A stretch of 64,000 nt of DNA from contig JBCBVY010000001.1 of the NCBI GenBank assembly GCA_039817385.1, forward strand, positions 558,001 to 622,000. The letters run 5' to 3'. The notes below the pieces were generated by a model. The model ran no database searches. It was not told the DNA's origin and saw nothing but the letters and a program-made list of their open reading frames with translations. How positions within the stretch are numbered: position 1 is the stretch's first letter; each line of letters opens with the position of its first letter. The stretch comes from JBCBCP01 sp039817385. Lineage in GTDB: Bacteria > Pseudomonadota > Alphaproteobacteria > Rhodobacterales > Rhodobacteraceae. The translations under genes were made by a program, and so were the position numbers. Below are positions 18,258-26,676 of this stretch, piece by piece.

Positions 18258-19739
18258 CTAGTTCGGCAGGGCGAAAACCTGGCCCGGGAAGATCAGATCG
18301 GGGTCCCGGATGCTGTCGCGGTTCGCCTCGAAGACGCGCACATAAAGCCGGCCCTGGCCGTAGCGTTCGCGCGCGATCGCCCAAAGCGTCGCGCCTGATT
18401 GCACGGTAATCGCCTGTGCGGGCAAGGACGGGTCGGTCGCAGCTTGCAAGACCTCGGGGTCTTCACGCTTGAAGGGGGTCTCGACCCGGCTGACGACGGC
18501 CCCGGTCTCTTTCACCTCGTCAATCCGCAGGGTGTAGATGCCCGTGTCGACATCGGGCAGATCACCGCGCCAATTTCCGGCATCATCCACCGGCAGGTCC
18601 GCGATCACACGGTTGTCGAGGTAGACGCGGACGACCTCCGCCTCCGGCTGGGCGCGCCCGGCCAGCTGCACGGTTCCTGTGTCTGAATAGCTTATCGTGT
18701 CCAGCGCGACCCGATCCATAACCTCTGGCGCGGGGCCGGGATTGGTCAGCACGACCCCATCGGCGGTTGAGCGCAGGATCGCGACGCGGGTGCCGGTGCC
18801 CGCGGGTGCCGCGGGGGCTGCCTGGGGCTCACGCGCTGCGCTTTGGGTTGGAACGGCAACTTGCGGATCCGCCGCGGCGGCGGTCGCCTGCGGCGCTGGA
18901 ATAGCGGCAGGCGCTTCCGCCACCTGCGGCGCAGGCTCCGGGGCGGGGGCCTCGGCCACCTGCCGCTCCGGTTCGATAACTGGTGCCTCAACCACCTGCG
19001 GCGCGGGCGCGGTGACGGGGGCTTCAAGCACTTGCGGCTCCGGTTCGGCAGTGGAGACATCGGCCACTTGCGGCGCAGGCGCGGAGGCGGGGGCCTCGGC
19101 CACCTGCGGCTCCGGTTCGGTAACTGGCGCCTCAACCACCTGCGGCGCGGGCGCGGCGGCGGGGTCCGCCACCGTTGGCTGCGGTTCAGGGTCAGGCGCC
19201 TCGGCCATCTGCGGCTCCGGCTCCGGCTCCGGCGTTTCGAGCGGCGCGATGATGACCTCTTCAAGGCCCGCCACATCGCCGTCCGCGCCGCGCTGCACAA
19301 TGGTCAGCACCCGCGCATCCGGGCTGGGCATCGCGACCGACACCGCGGCAAAGGCCCCGTCCCCGCTGGTCACGGCCTCGGTGTTCTCCAGCCCGTCCAG
19401 CAGCACCGCCACCGTACTGCCCGGCAGGGCACGGCCCGCAACGACAAAAATTCCGCCATCCTGAAAGCGCACCTCGTCAATGCGCGGCGGCGCGGGGTCA
19501 GGCGTGGCCGCTGGCGTCGGAGGCGCCTCCGGCGCGGGGACAGCGGCGGTCTGCGTAGCCGCGGGCGCGACGCTTGGTGCCGGTGCCGGTTGCGCGGCTT
19601 CAGTGGTCACCGCGGCGGGGTCCGGCGCCGCATCACGCAGGGCAACATACGCTCCCGTACCGACGGCCGCTACCAGCACCGCGGCGGCTGTCACGCTGAA
19701 TCCGGTATTCGCGCTGAGGAAGGCAGCAAGTCTACTCAT
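18258..19739 (-). CDS. LysM-domain cell-envelope protein with proline-rich repeat linker
   Basis: The 493-residue protein has an N-terminal membrane anchor (FSVTAAAVLVAAVGTGAYVAL, about residues 14-33). Bacterial Ig-like stretches follow (RFQDGGIFVVAGRALPGSTV, and QLAGRAQPEAEVVRVYLDN later in the chain). A long Pro/Ala/Glu-rich linker of degenerate 13-residue repeats lies between them. A C-terminal LysM domain (VQSGATLWAIARERYGQGRL ... PDLIFPGQVFALP) closes the protein. LysM binds peptidoglycan, so the protein probably spans the periplasm from the inner membrane to the wall. It resembles alphaproteobacterial LysM proteins with unknown roles in envelope organisation. Confidence 0.85.
   Translation of the reverse strand: MSRLAAFLSANTGFSVTAAAVLVAAVGTGAYVALRDAAPDPAAVTTEAAQPAPAPSVAPAATQTAAVPAPEAPPTPAATPDPAPPRIDEVRFQDGGIFVVAGRALPGSTVAVLLDGLENTEAVTSGDGAFAAVSVAMPSPDARVLTIVQRGADGDVAGLEEVIIAPLETPEPEPEPQMAEAPDPEPQPTVADPAAAPAPQVVEAPVTEPEPQVAEAPASAPAPQVADVSTAEPEPQVLEAPVTAPAPQVVEAPVIEPERQVAEAPAPEPAPQVAEAPAAIPAPQATAAAADPQVAVPTQSAAREPQAAPAAPAGTGTRVAILRSTADGVVLTNPGPAPEVMDRVALDTISYSDTGTVQLAGRAQPEAEVVRVYLDNRVIADLPVDDAGNWRGDLPDVDTGIYTLRIDEVKETGAVVSRVETPFKREDPEVLQAATDPSLPAQAITVQSGATLWAIARERYGQGRLYVRVFEANRDSIRDPDLIFPGQVFALPN
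18890..19230 (-). repeat. Degenerate in-frame 39-nt coding repeats of the LysM protein
   Basis: The linker encodes about eight units of the pattern PxPQVxEAPVxE, one unit per ~39 nt, visible as alternating cacctgcggc(g/t)c blocks. It is coding DNA, not a CRISPR array: spacing is constant, units are imperfect, and the reading frame is kept. Such repeats are prone to length change by slippage. Confidence 0.75.
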
Positions 19740-19885
19740 GGTCCCCGTTTCGCCTTTTCGGCCAACCGCCGCAAATACACGCGGCCATTGTCGTTGAGCC
19801 TACATATCAGCCGCGATACATCCGGTCAAAACACATGGCTGTTTGCTGTTGTGCGGCCGCCACAGTGTTCAGAGGGGTCCGAGAC

Positions 19886-20428
19886 ATGTCCAAAGCCATT
19901 TGCGTCTATTGCGGGTCGCGCAGCGGCTCCAACCCGGCCTTTTTGAACGCAGCTGATGCGCTCGGGCGCGGGCTTGCGTTGGCCGGGGCGCGGCTTGTCT
20001 ACGGGGCGGGCGATGTCGGCCTCATGGGCGCGGTCGCGCGGGCGGCGCAGGAGGCGGGCGGAGAGACGCTTGGTGTGATCCCTCAGCATCTGGAAGCCCG
20101 CGAGGTCGGCAAGCGAGACTTGGACCGCTTCGTCGTGACCGAGACGATGCACGAGCGCAAGAAGGTCATGTTCATGAATTGTGACGCGGTTGTGGTGCTG
20201 CCCGGGGGCGCGGGATCGCTCGATGAGCTGTTCGAAGTGCTGACCTGGCGCCAACTGGGTCTGCACGCCAAGCCGGTCATTCTGGTGAACGTCGCGGGCT
20301 ATTGGAACCCTCTGGTGGCGCTTTTGGATCACGTGATCGCAAACGGCTTCGCGGATGCGTCCTTGCGGGGCTATTTCACCGTGGTGCCCGGCGCCGCCGA
20401 AGCTGTGGCGGCGCTGGACCTGTCTTAA
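19886..20428 (+). CDS. LOG family protein (TIGR00730), putative nucleoside 5'-monophosphate phosphoribohydrolase
   Basis: The 180-residue Rossmann-fold protein begins MSKAICVYCGSRSG, and a GAGGGG site precedes this ATG; the frame is open 17 codons further upstream without ribosome-site support. It contains the family signature PGGAGSLDELFE (PGGxGTxxE type) at about residue 110 and the ERKKVMF segment. LOG enzymes split nucleoside monophosphates into base and ribose 5-phosphate, in plants and some bacteria activating cytokinins; many bacterial members are purine/pyrimidine nucleotidases. It is divergent from the LysM gene. Confidence 0.88.
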   Translation: MSKAICVYCGSRSGSNPAFLNAADALGRGLALAGARLVYGAGDVGLMGAVARAAQEAGGETLGVIPQHLEAREVGKRDLDRFVVTETMHERKKVMFMNCDAVVVLPGGAGSLDELFEVLTWRQLGLHAKPVILVNVAGYWNPLVALLDHVIANGFADASLRGYFTVVPGAAEAVAALDLS

Positions 20429-20443
20429 CGTCGCCGCACGATC

Positions 20444-20471
20444 ACATCCGGCTGGCGACGTTGTCCCAGTT
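20444..20471. repeat. Duplicate of the sodB 3' end
   Basis: Positions 20444-20471 match 20530-20557 with one mismatch in 28 nt, the last 22 identical. On the minus strand both encode VNWDNVASRM followed by a stop. The second copy is the true C-terminus of sodB; the first is an isolated tail 86 nt further downstream, joined to non-homologous DNA. This suggests a partial tandem duplication or a replaced gene end. Confidence 0.8.
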
Positions 20472-20527
20472 GACCCAGCGTGCCGCGTTAGCGGTGCGCG
20501 GGGTGACTGGGAGAGCAACGGTTTCCC

Positions 20528-21127
20528 TTACATGCGGCTGGCGACGTTGTCCCAGTTCACAAGGTTGTCGAGGAAGTTTGTCAGGTAGTCCGGGCGCTTG
20601 TTGCGGAAGTCGATGTAGTAGGAATGCTCCCACACGTCGCAGCCCAAGAGCGCCGTCTGACCAAAGCAGAGCGGGTTTACGCCGTTCTCGGTCTTGGTGA
20701 CCTTCAGGCTGCCGTCCGCATCCTTGACCAGCCACGCCCAGCCGGAGCCGAACTGGCCCGCACCCGCAGCCTTGAACGCGTCCTTGAACGCATCGACCGA
20801 GCCAAAGCTTTCGGTCAGCGCCGTTTCCAGCTCGGACGGCATGGCGGAGGCGCCCGGACCCATCATCTCCCAGAACTGGTTATGGTTCCACAGTTGGCTG
20901 ATGTTGTTGAAGATGCCGTTCTGCGCCACGGCGCTGGCGTCATAGGTGCCGGTGATGATCTCTTCGAGGGTCTTGCCCTCCCACTCGGTGCCTTCAATGG
21001 CCTTGTTGCCGTTCACCACGTAGGCGTTGTGGTGCAGGTCGTGATGGAATTCCAGCGTCTCCGCCGACATGCCGTGCGGGGCAAGTGCGTCGTGGGCGTA
21101 GGGAAGGTCGGGGAGTTCAAAAGCCAT
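20528..21127 (-). CDS. sodB: Superoxide dismutase [Fe] (Fe/Mn family)
   Basis: The 199-residue cytoplasmic enzyme dismutes superoxide. Metal ligands are visible: His in LEFHHDLHHNAYV, His in NNISQLWNHNQFWEMM, and the DVWEHSYYIDF segment providing Asp and His. The family sequence FGSGWAWLV is present. Length and motif context favour the iron form, but metal choice cannot be settled by eye. A duplicated copy of its last ten codons lies downstream at 20444-20471. Confidence 0.95.
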   Translation of the reverse strand: MAFELPDLPYAHDALAPHGMSAETLEFHHDLHHNAYVVNGNKAIEGTEWEGKTLEEIITGTYDASAVAQNGIFNNISQLWNHNQFWEMMGPGASAMPSELETALTESFGSVDAFKDAFKAAGAGQFGSGWAWLVKDADGSLKVTKTENGVNPLCFGQTALLGCDVWEHSYYIDFRNKRPDYLTNFLDNLVNWDNVASRM

Positions 21128-21190
21128 GTCTGGGCCCTTCTGAGTAGTTAGACGTCAACTGCCTGACAGATGGACGGGCGGGGTTCAAGG

Positions 21191-21658
21191 TCAACCCCTC
21201 AGAAGTCGATTGAGGTCCCGCACGCTTATGTTCTCGCGCGTGGTGCAGGTGCCGCTGCCTGAAAACCTTTGCGGCGCACGCGCAGGTTTGGCGCTCAGCC
21301 GGACGGTGCCAGTCGCGGTGTCGAGCGTCGCGCGATAGGTGAAGGTCGGCAGGATCTGCTGCATCGAATCCACCGCGCCCGATACGTTCCAGTCAAAGCG
21401 ATAAGACGCCCCGCTGCGCCGCAGCCGTGCGGTCGCCGCGCCGCCGTCGACAAAGGCAAGGGTCACGCCATCCACCACGCGCGCTGTCCCGCCGTTTTCG
21501 ACGATCAGCACGGCGCGCGGACTGATCCACGTCCCAGCTTTGCCGCCTTTGGTGATTTGACAGTCGTAGAGAGTAGCCTGTGCCGTTGCGGCACCTGCAA
21601 GCCCGACAGTGGCGACGCACGCGGCAAGAACCCCGGCGCACAACGTCTTCAAACCCAT
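21191..21658 (-). CDS. Secreted hypothetical protein
   Basis: The 155-residue product starts MGLKTLCAGVLAACVATVGL and has a signal peptide with a likely cleavage after ATAQA at about residue 27. The mature part is beta-rich, with alternating short hydrophobic strands and a Cys in YDCQITKGG and another in GSGTCTT, which could form a disulfide. I do not recognise a family. It lies in the gap between sodB and soxG on the same strand and may be its own transcript. Confidence 0.6.
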   Translation of the reverse strand: MGLKTLCAGVLAACVATVGLAGAATAQATLYDCQITKGGKAGTWISPRAVLIVENGGTARVVDGVTLAFVDGGAATARLRRSGASYRFDWNVSGAVDSMQQILPTFTYRATLDTATGTVRLSAKPARAPQRFSGSGTCTTRENISVRDLNRLLRG

Positions 21659-21786
21659 TGAAATCCCCCCCTGTCCGGTCATCGCACAGATATGGGTCAG
21701 ACCAATGCGGACACCCCCCGGTCGTTACAAGCGGCGCGCGATAGGGCTTTGGCAAGGCGGCGCGAGGGTCGGAGCGCCGGAACGGA

Positions 21787-22356
21787 TCAAGCGAACAGGT
21801 CTACCTCGCTGCCCGGCATGGCGGCGGCCCCCAGCACATCCAGCGCATATTGCGCCGTGCTGCGGAAGGTCACGATGCGGAACGTGTCCGGGCCGTGCAG
21901 CCAAAAGGCCGCGGGGATTTGCGCCATGCGGGTGCGGCGGAACATGCCGCTCGTAAAGCGGTCCGGGGCGAGGTCCACAGGGCAGAGCTTGGCCAGAACC
22001 TCGCGCGCGCGGGGGCCGGACAGTTCGAACACGGCGCGGGCGTCCGACACGTTCACGGCGAGCGCGTGGCTGCCTTCCAGCGCGGCGTGCATCTTTTTCA
22101 GCGCCGCCGCGACATCGGCGTAGGGGCAAAGCACCAGCGCCTCGTCCGGCGACATCCACGCCACGCCACGCGCGCCGTCCATGTTGGCTGCGCCCGGCCC
22201 GGGCATGTCTTGCCCGCTTGCACCCTTCGCCGCGCCTGCGACGCGGGCATGAGACAGATCACCGCGCAGGGTGATCATGCCTTGCAGGCCGATCTCGCGG
22301 ACCTCCGCGATACCCGAGGCGGACGCCCCGTTCAGGGGGGAGACAGGATCAGCCAT
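21787..22356 (-). CDS. soxG: Sarcosine oxidase gamma subunit
   Basis: SoxG is the small structural subunit of heterotetrameric sarcosine oxidase, which demethylates sarcosine to glycine and passes the methylene group to tetrahydrofolate. The start MADPVSPLNG overlaps the soxA stop by 8 nt, as expected for coupled translation; an upstream extension to 22422 reads into soxA and is rejected. The 189-residue product has the GCV_T-related fold features AWMSPDEALVLCP and LSGPRAREVLAKLCPVDL that are characteristic of SoxG. Confidence 0.92.
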   Translation of the reverse strand: MADPVSPLNGASASGIAEVREIGLQGMITLRGDLSHARVAGAAKGASGQDMPGPGAANMDGARGVAWMSPDEALVLCPYADVAAALKKMHAALEGSHALAVNVSDARAVFELSGPRAREVLAKLCPVDLAPDRFTSGMFRRTRMAQIPAAFWLHGPDTFRIVTFRSTAQYALDVLGAAAMPGSEVDLFA

Positions 22357-25300
22357 TCGCTTTTGCTCCTTCCGGGTCGTAGAAGACGGGGCTGACGATG
22401 CGCGCCGCGTGGTCTGTGCCATCCGTGCCGGGGAAGGTCAGCACTTCGCCTATGCGGTCCGGGCCATTCAGCACAAGCCCCATCGCGATGCCCTTGCCAA
22501 GGTTCGGCGAGTGGTAAGACGAGGTCACCCGGCCCTGCATCACCGTCTGGCCATTGGCGTTGGTCCCCTCCCCCTTCGCATAGGCGCCATCGGGCAGGAC
22601 GGCGCCGTCAAGAGTCTCTAGCCCCACCAGCTTCCAGCGCGCGGGGTCGGTCATGTGGGCGCGTTCCTGCGCGCGCTTGCCGAGGAAATCTTCCTTCTTT
22701 TTCGAGATCGCCCAGTTCAGGCCAAGATCTTGCGGGATCACCGTGCCATCGGTCTCGTCCCCGATCATGATGAAGCCCTTTTCGGCGCGCAAGATATGCA
22801 ACGCTTCGGTCCCGTATGGCATGACCCCAAGGTCCGCGCCCACGCTCATCAGCAAATCCCAGAGGGCCTGCCCCTGGCTCGCGGGCACCGCAACTTCAAA
22901 ACTCAGCTCACCCGAGAAGGAGATGCGGAAGATGCGGGCGTCAAAGTCCCCAAGCTTGCCTTCGGCCCATTCCATAAAGCCCAGCGCATCGTTTGACACG
23001 TTCATGCCGCCCAGCCGCTCCAGCGCTGTGCGCGCGTTCGGGCCGACCACGGCGATCTGGGCGTATTGCTCGGTCAGGTTGGCGACATAGACCTTCCAGT
23101 CCCACCACTCGGTCTGGAGCCATTCTTCCATATGTTGGTGGATGCGGTCCGCGCCGCCGGTGGTGGTGTGGCACAGCCACGTGTCGTCATCGAGCCGCGC
23201 CACCACGCCGTCGTCGATCAGGAAACCGTTTTCGGAGCACATTAGCCCGTAGCGGCATTTGCCCGGCTTCAAGTTGGACATCATGTTCGTGTACATCATG
23301 TCCATGAAGCGGCCCGCATCGGGGCCTTTGACCACGATCTTGCCCAGCGTCGAGGCGTCGAGCAGGCCGAGGTTCTCGCGCACATTTTTCGTCTCGCGCA
23401 TCACCGCATCATGGGTGCTCTCCCCGCTGCGGACATAGGCGTAAGGACGGCGCCACGCGCCGACGGGTTCCCAATCCGCGCCGTTTGCTTCGTTCCAGTC
23501 GTGGATCGGCGTGCGGCGCAGGGGCTGGAACACATCGCCCCGCGCCTCGCCTGCGATGGCCCCCATTGAGATCGGCGTGTAGGGCGGGCGGAAGGTGGTT
23601 GTGCCAGTTTGCGGGATCGGCTGGCCCAGCGCGTCGGAGAGGATCGCCAGACCGTTGATATTGCTTAGCTTTCCTTGGTCGGTCGCCATACCGAGCGTCG
23701 TATAGCGCTTCGCGTGTTCAACGCTTTCAAAGCCTTCCTGCGCGGCAAGCTGCACGTCCGAGACCTTCACATCGTTCTGGTAGTCGAGCCATGCCTTCGC
23801 GCGCAGCTCCTTCTTGGCGCCTTGCGGCATCATCCAGACGGGGGCCATCGGGGCCTCCTCCGGGGTCTCCGCTACTGGGGCCGCGCCGGATGCCGGTTTG
23901 AACCCTGCGGCCTGCGCGGCCGCTTGTCCGGCTGCCTCGGCAACCGTCAGCACCTCGGCCAGCGCCATGTCGCCATTTGCACTGCCCGCGGCGGAGACAA
24001 AGCCTTCGCCCGCCGCACCCGTCGGTGGGCGGTCCGGGTCGGGGCGGAACATCGCGCCCGCCGCATCCCAAAGCAGCTTGCCGCCGCAATGGGAATAAAG
24101 GTGCACAACCGGCGACCAGCCGCCCGACATCGCGACCGCGTCGCAGGGGATTTCCTCCAGCACCGCGCCCTCGCCCGCCTGCGCGCAGACGGCAACGCCC
24201 GTGACGCGCTTGCCCCCCAGCACCTTCGCCACGCCGTGGCTCATCATGACGCGCACGCCGAGGGCCTTGGCCTGCTGTATGAGCGGGCTGTCCTCGGCCA
24301 GCACGCGCGCATCGAGGATCGCGGGCACGTCGAGCCCTGCGTGTTTCAGCGCAATGGCGGTGCGGTAGGCGTCGTCATTGTTGGTCACCACAACCGTCCG
24401 GTCGCCGGGGCTGCTGGCAAAGTTCACCACGTAGTCGCGCACCGCGGAGGCGAGCATGACACCCGGCACATCATTGCCCGCAAAGCTGAGCGGGCGTTCA
24501 ATCGCGCCGGTTGCGGTGATGATCTGCGCCGCGCGGATGCGCCAAAGCCGGTGGCGCGGGCCTGCCGCCTTCGGATTATGGTCGGTCAGCCGCTCATAAC
24601 CCAGCACGTAGCCGTGGTCATAAACCCCTGCCCCCATCGTCCGGGTGCGCATCTGCACGTTGCCTGCCGCCTCCAGCTCGGCCACGGCCTTGGTCACAAA
24701 GTCCTGCGGGTCCGCCCCATCGATGCTGCCGCCATCAACGGGCGCGCGCCCGCCCCAATGGGCCGTCTGCTCCAGCACCATGACCCGCGCGCCGGTGCGC
24801 GCCGCGGACCGTGCCGCTTGCAGGCCAGCAACGCCGCCCCCAATCACCAGCAAATCGCAGAAGGCATAGCTGTGCTCATACGTATCCGCATCCCGCGCCT
24901 TGGGCGCCGCGCCAAGGCCCGCCGCCTGCCGGATGAACGGCTCGTAGACGTGTTTCCACATGGGGCGCGGGTGGATGAACATCTTGTAGTAAAAGCCCGC
25001 GGGCATGAAGCGGCTGAGCTTTGCGTTCACCGCGCCGATGTCGAAATCGAGGCTGGGCCAGTGGTTCTGGCTCTTCGCCTGCAGTCCATCAAACAGCTCG
25101 GTCGTGGTGACGCGCTGGTTCGGCTCAAACTTGCCCTCGGTGCCGAGGTTCACAAGGCCGTTCGGCTCTTCCACGCCGCTGGCGACGATGCCGCGGGGGC
25201 GGTGGTATTTGAACGACCGGCCGACCAGCATCTGGTCCTGCGCCAAGAGGGCGGAGGCGAGCGTGTCGCCTTCAAATCCGCGCATGGTCATGCCGTTGAA

Positions 25301-25363
25301 GGTGAAAGTGAGGGCGCGGCCGCGGTTCAGGAGGCGGCCGCCTGTGGCGAGGCGTGTGCTCAT
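22349..25363 (-). CDS. soxA: Sarcosine oxidase alpha subunit
   Basis: The start MSTRLATGGRLLNRGRALTF gives 1,004 residues, the usual SoxA length; an in-frame extension to 25660 crosses soxD and is rejected. An N-terminal ferredoxin-like region (GFEGDTLASALLAQ) is followed by a dinucleotide-binding fold (LLVIGGGVAGLQAARSAART) for NAD. A second nucleotide-binding region and a C-terminal GCV_T/aminomethyltransferase-like half (from about residue 600, with ENLGLLDASTLGKI) bind folate. It makes the core of the enzyme with SoxB and is between soxD and soxG in the cluster. Confidence 0.96.
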   Translation of the reverse strand: MSTRLATGGRLLNRGRALTFTFNGMTMRGFEGDTLASALLAQDQMLVGRSFKYHRPRGIVASGVEEPNGLVNLGTEGKFEPNQRVTTTELFDGLQAKSQNHWPSLDFDIGAVNAKLSRFMPAGFYYKMFIHPRPMWKHVYEPFIRQAAGLGAAPKARDADTYEHSYAFCDLLVIGGGVAGLQAARSAARTGARVMVLEQTAHWGGRAPVDGGSIDGADPQDFVTKAVAELEAAGNVQMRTRTMGAGVYDHGYVLGYERLTDHNPKAAGPRHRLWRIRAAQIITATGAIERPLSFAGNDVPGVMLASAVRDYVVNFASSPGDRTVVVTNNDDAYRTAIALKHAGLDVPAILDARVLAEDSPLIQQAKALGVRVMMSHGVAKVLGGKRVTGVAVCAQAGEGAVLEEIPCDAVAMSGGWSPVVHLYSHCGGKLLWDAAGAMFRPDPDRPPTGAAGEGFVSAAGSANGDMALAEVLTVAEAAGQAAAQAAGFKPASGAAPVAETPEEAPMAPVWMMPQGAKKELRAKAWLDYQNDVKVSDVQLAAQEGFESVEHAKRYTTLGMATDQGKLSNINGLAILSDALGQPIPQTGTTTFRPPYTPISMGAIAGEARGDVFQPLRRTPIHDWNEANGADWEPVGAWRRPYAYVRSGESTHDAVMRETKNVRENLGLLDASTLGKIVVKGPDAGRFMDMMYTNMMSNLKPGKCRYGLMCSENGFLIDDGVVARLDDDTWLCHTTTGGADRIHQHMEEWLQTEWWDWKVYVANLTEQYAQIAVVGPNARTALERLGGMNVSNDALGFMEWAEGKLGDFDARIFRISFSGELSFEVAVPASQGQALWDLLMSVGADLGVMPYGTEALHILRAEKGFIMIGDETDGTVIPQDLGLNWAISKKKEDFLGKRAQERAHMTDPARWKLVGLETLDGAVLPDGAYAKGEGTNANGQTVMQGRVTSSYHSPNLGKGIAMGLVLNGPDRIGEVLTFPGTDGTDHAARIVSPVFYDPEGAKANG

Positions 25364-25388
25364 GTCTTCAGGCCTTTGCGCGGGTGGC

Positions 25389-25407
25389 GCCGGAGGGAGC
25401 CTCCGGC
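25389..25407. repeat. Hairpin between soxD and soxA
   Basis: GCCGGAGG (25389-25396) and CCTCCGGC (25400-25407) form an 8-bp perfect stem with a 3-nt loop, followed on the plus strand by GGAGGTTTTCTT. It is inside the 76-nt gap of a same-strand operon, so it may tune the SoxD:SoxA ratio. I have seen similar palindromes in Rhodobacteraceae intergenic DNA; copy number was not checked. Confidence 0.5.
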
Positions 25408-25439
25408 GGAGGTTTTCTTGGCCAAGTGAAGGGGCTGGG

Positions 25440-25772
25440 TCATGCGCTGAACTCCCGCCAGGTCCAGCCGGGGCGTTTGGCGCTGATCTTGTCCTTGAGC
25501 GCTTGCGGCGGCTCGGACGTTTGGGCGCTGTAGGTGCCAAAGACCTCGAGCGTGGTCGTGCAGCGGGCCGCGTGGAACCACTTGCCGCAACCATAGACGT
25601 GGCGCCAGCGCTCAAAATGCACGCCTTTGGCGTTTTCGCGCATGAAGAGGTAGGTCTCAAAGTCTTCTTCGGAGGAGCCGGGGCCGTGCCGCGTCAGGTG
25701 CGCCTCGCCCCCGCCGTGGAATTCGGTTTCTTCTGCGGTGACGCCGCAGACCGGACAAGTGAGGATCAGCAT
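25440..25772 (-). CDS. soxD: Sarcosine oxidase delta subunit (zinc-binding)
   Basis: The start MLILTCPVCGV gives 110 residues; the longer in-frame reading is not supported. SoxD is the small zinc-containing subunit. The expected zinc ligands appear as C6 and C9 in CPVC, and H58 and C62 in WRHVYGCGKWF, the C-C-H-C pattern known for the family. A typical TYLFMRENAKGVH segment precedes them. It lies between soxB and soxA but is separated from soxB by an intervening membrane gene and two opposite-strand small genes. Confidence 0.95.
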   Translation of the reverse strand: MLILTCPVCGVTAEETEFHGGGEAHLTRHGPGSSEEDFETYLFMRENAKGVHFERWRHVYGCGKWFHAARCTTTLEVFGTYSAQTSEPPQALKDKISAKRPGWTWREFSA

Positions 25773-25843
25773 GGGATGCCTCCGCGTTCGCTTTTTCCAG
25801 ATTTGGGCGCTATGGTTTGGCAAGCCCAATCGGAGGATGTGGA

Positions 25844-26026
25844 ATGAGCAAGGAAATGATGGCGGTCATCGCCTTTGGCGGTATTTGCGCCTTTGCGCTG
25901 GTGATGTTCCTGCTGGAGCGGCGCGCGGCGGCCAAGCGGCTGGAGGCGCGCGGGGGCCGCGAGGTGGACGTGGCCAACCTGATCGCCTTTGGCTCCAAGG
26001 CGGGTGAAGGCGAGAAGACCCACTAA
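25844..26026 (+). CDS. Small single-span membrane protein in the sox locus
   Basis: The 60-residue product MSKEMMAVIAFGGICAFALV has one hydrophobic helix (about residues 6-24) and a basic, charged C-terminal half (LLERRAAAKRLEARGGREVD). A GGAGG ribosome binding site lies 7 nt before the ATG, which favours this start over one at 25817. It is on the plus strand, opposite to the sox genes, and is followed at once by another small membrane gene. No family is recognised; conservation would have to be tested. Confidence 0.55.
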   Translation: MSKEMMAVIAFGGICAFALVMFLLERRAAAKRLEARGGREVDVANLIAFGSKAGEGEKTH

Positions 26027-26224
26027 ATGGAGTGGGTCATCGGCCTGATCGCGGTTTTTGCCCTGGCGGGCCTGTGGCTGGCGATCCGCGAACGCCGCAC
26101 CGGGCGCGGCAAAATCATCGATGAGACGGCCCACAGCCCCCAGACCGAAGCGGACCGGGAACGCATCCGCGCCGAAGGTGTCGCGCTGAACCGGATGAGT
26201 GGGACCGATGGCGGGGTGCTTTAG
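26027..26224 (+). CDS. Second small single-span membrane protein in the sox locus
   Basis: The ATG directly follows the TAA of the preceding small gene, so the pair is probably co-transcribed. The 65-residue product has one N-terminal helix (WVIGLIAVFALAGLWLAI) and a charged tail (RERRTGRGKIIDETAHSPQT). Its TAG stop overlaps the stop of the convergent 151-residue membrane gene by 3 nt. No family is recognised. Confidence 0.5.
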   Translation: MEWVIGLIAVFALAGLWLAIRERRTGRGKIIDETAHSPQTEADRERIRAEGVALNRMSGTDGGVL

Positions 26225-26676
26225 CATTCCACCGCTCCGCACGTGATCAGGCGGTTCACGATCCGGTCACCAAAGCCCCATTGGATCGTCGCAAGGGTCA
26301 GCAGCAAGACGTTCAAGGCGTTGAACACCGAGGCTTGCGTGCGCAGGGCATCGAAATTGCGCTCTTCGGTCAGCGTGTCGATGACGTAGCCGGTTTTGGG
26401 CAGTTCGGTTGGCGGCACGCCATCGCGCAGCGCCGCGAGTTCAAGGCCGAATTCATGCAGCAGTTTTTCCACGGTCCGCTGGCGGGACAGCTCAATCTGC
26501 GCCAGCTGGTCGGAAAAGAACAGCACAGCCGCCGCAACGCCCAGCGCGCCGAGCCTTTGGAAGATGTCCGCGTTGCCGACCCACAGCATGTAAAGCGAGG
26601 CGCAGGCCCAGGCGATCAGCCCGACATAGGCCGTAACCCGCGACAGGCGCATGAGGATGAAGCGCGCGGGGCGCAT
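26221..26676 (-). CDS. Hypothetical membrane protein following soxB
   Basis: The ATG overlaps the soxB stop by one base (TGATG), so it should be translated with soxB. The 151-residue protein has hydrophobic helices at about residues 13-32 (VTAYVGLIAWACASLYMLWV) and 40-55 and one near the C-terminus (NALNVLLLTLATIQWGF), with a soluble segment of charged residues between. No known domain is recognised. Its place inside the sox cluster suggests a transport or accessory role, but that is inference. Confidence 0.6.
   Translation of the reverse strand: MRPARFILMRLSRVTAYVGLIAWACASLYMLWVGNADIFQRLGALGVAAAVLFFSDQLAQIELSRQRTVEKLLHEFGLELAALRDGVPPTELPKTGYVIDTLTEERNFDALRTQASVFNALNVLLLTLATIQWGFGDRIVNRLITCGAVEC

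Noticed and set aside
18890..19230. Regular repeats that might suggest a CRISPR array
   Set aside because: The units are imperfect, contiguous and in frame, encoding Pro/Ala/Glu repeats; there are no unique spacers.
19416..19427. A fifth exact match to the 12-nt mini-element head ACTGCCCGGCAG
   Set aside because: It lies in the LysM gene, where it encodes the ordinary sequence LPGS, and is not followed by a hairpin or the GAGAGGGG-like tail. It shows that the head alone can arise by chance in GC-rich coding DNA.
23675..25429. A 584-codon open frame antisense to soxA
   Set aside because: It has no recognisable domain and coincides with third-codon GC bias of soxA; the minus-strand product is unambiguous.
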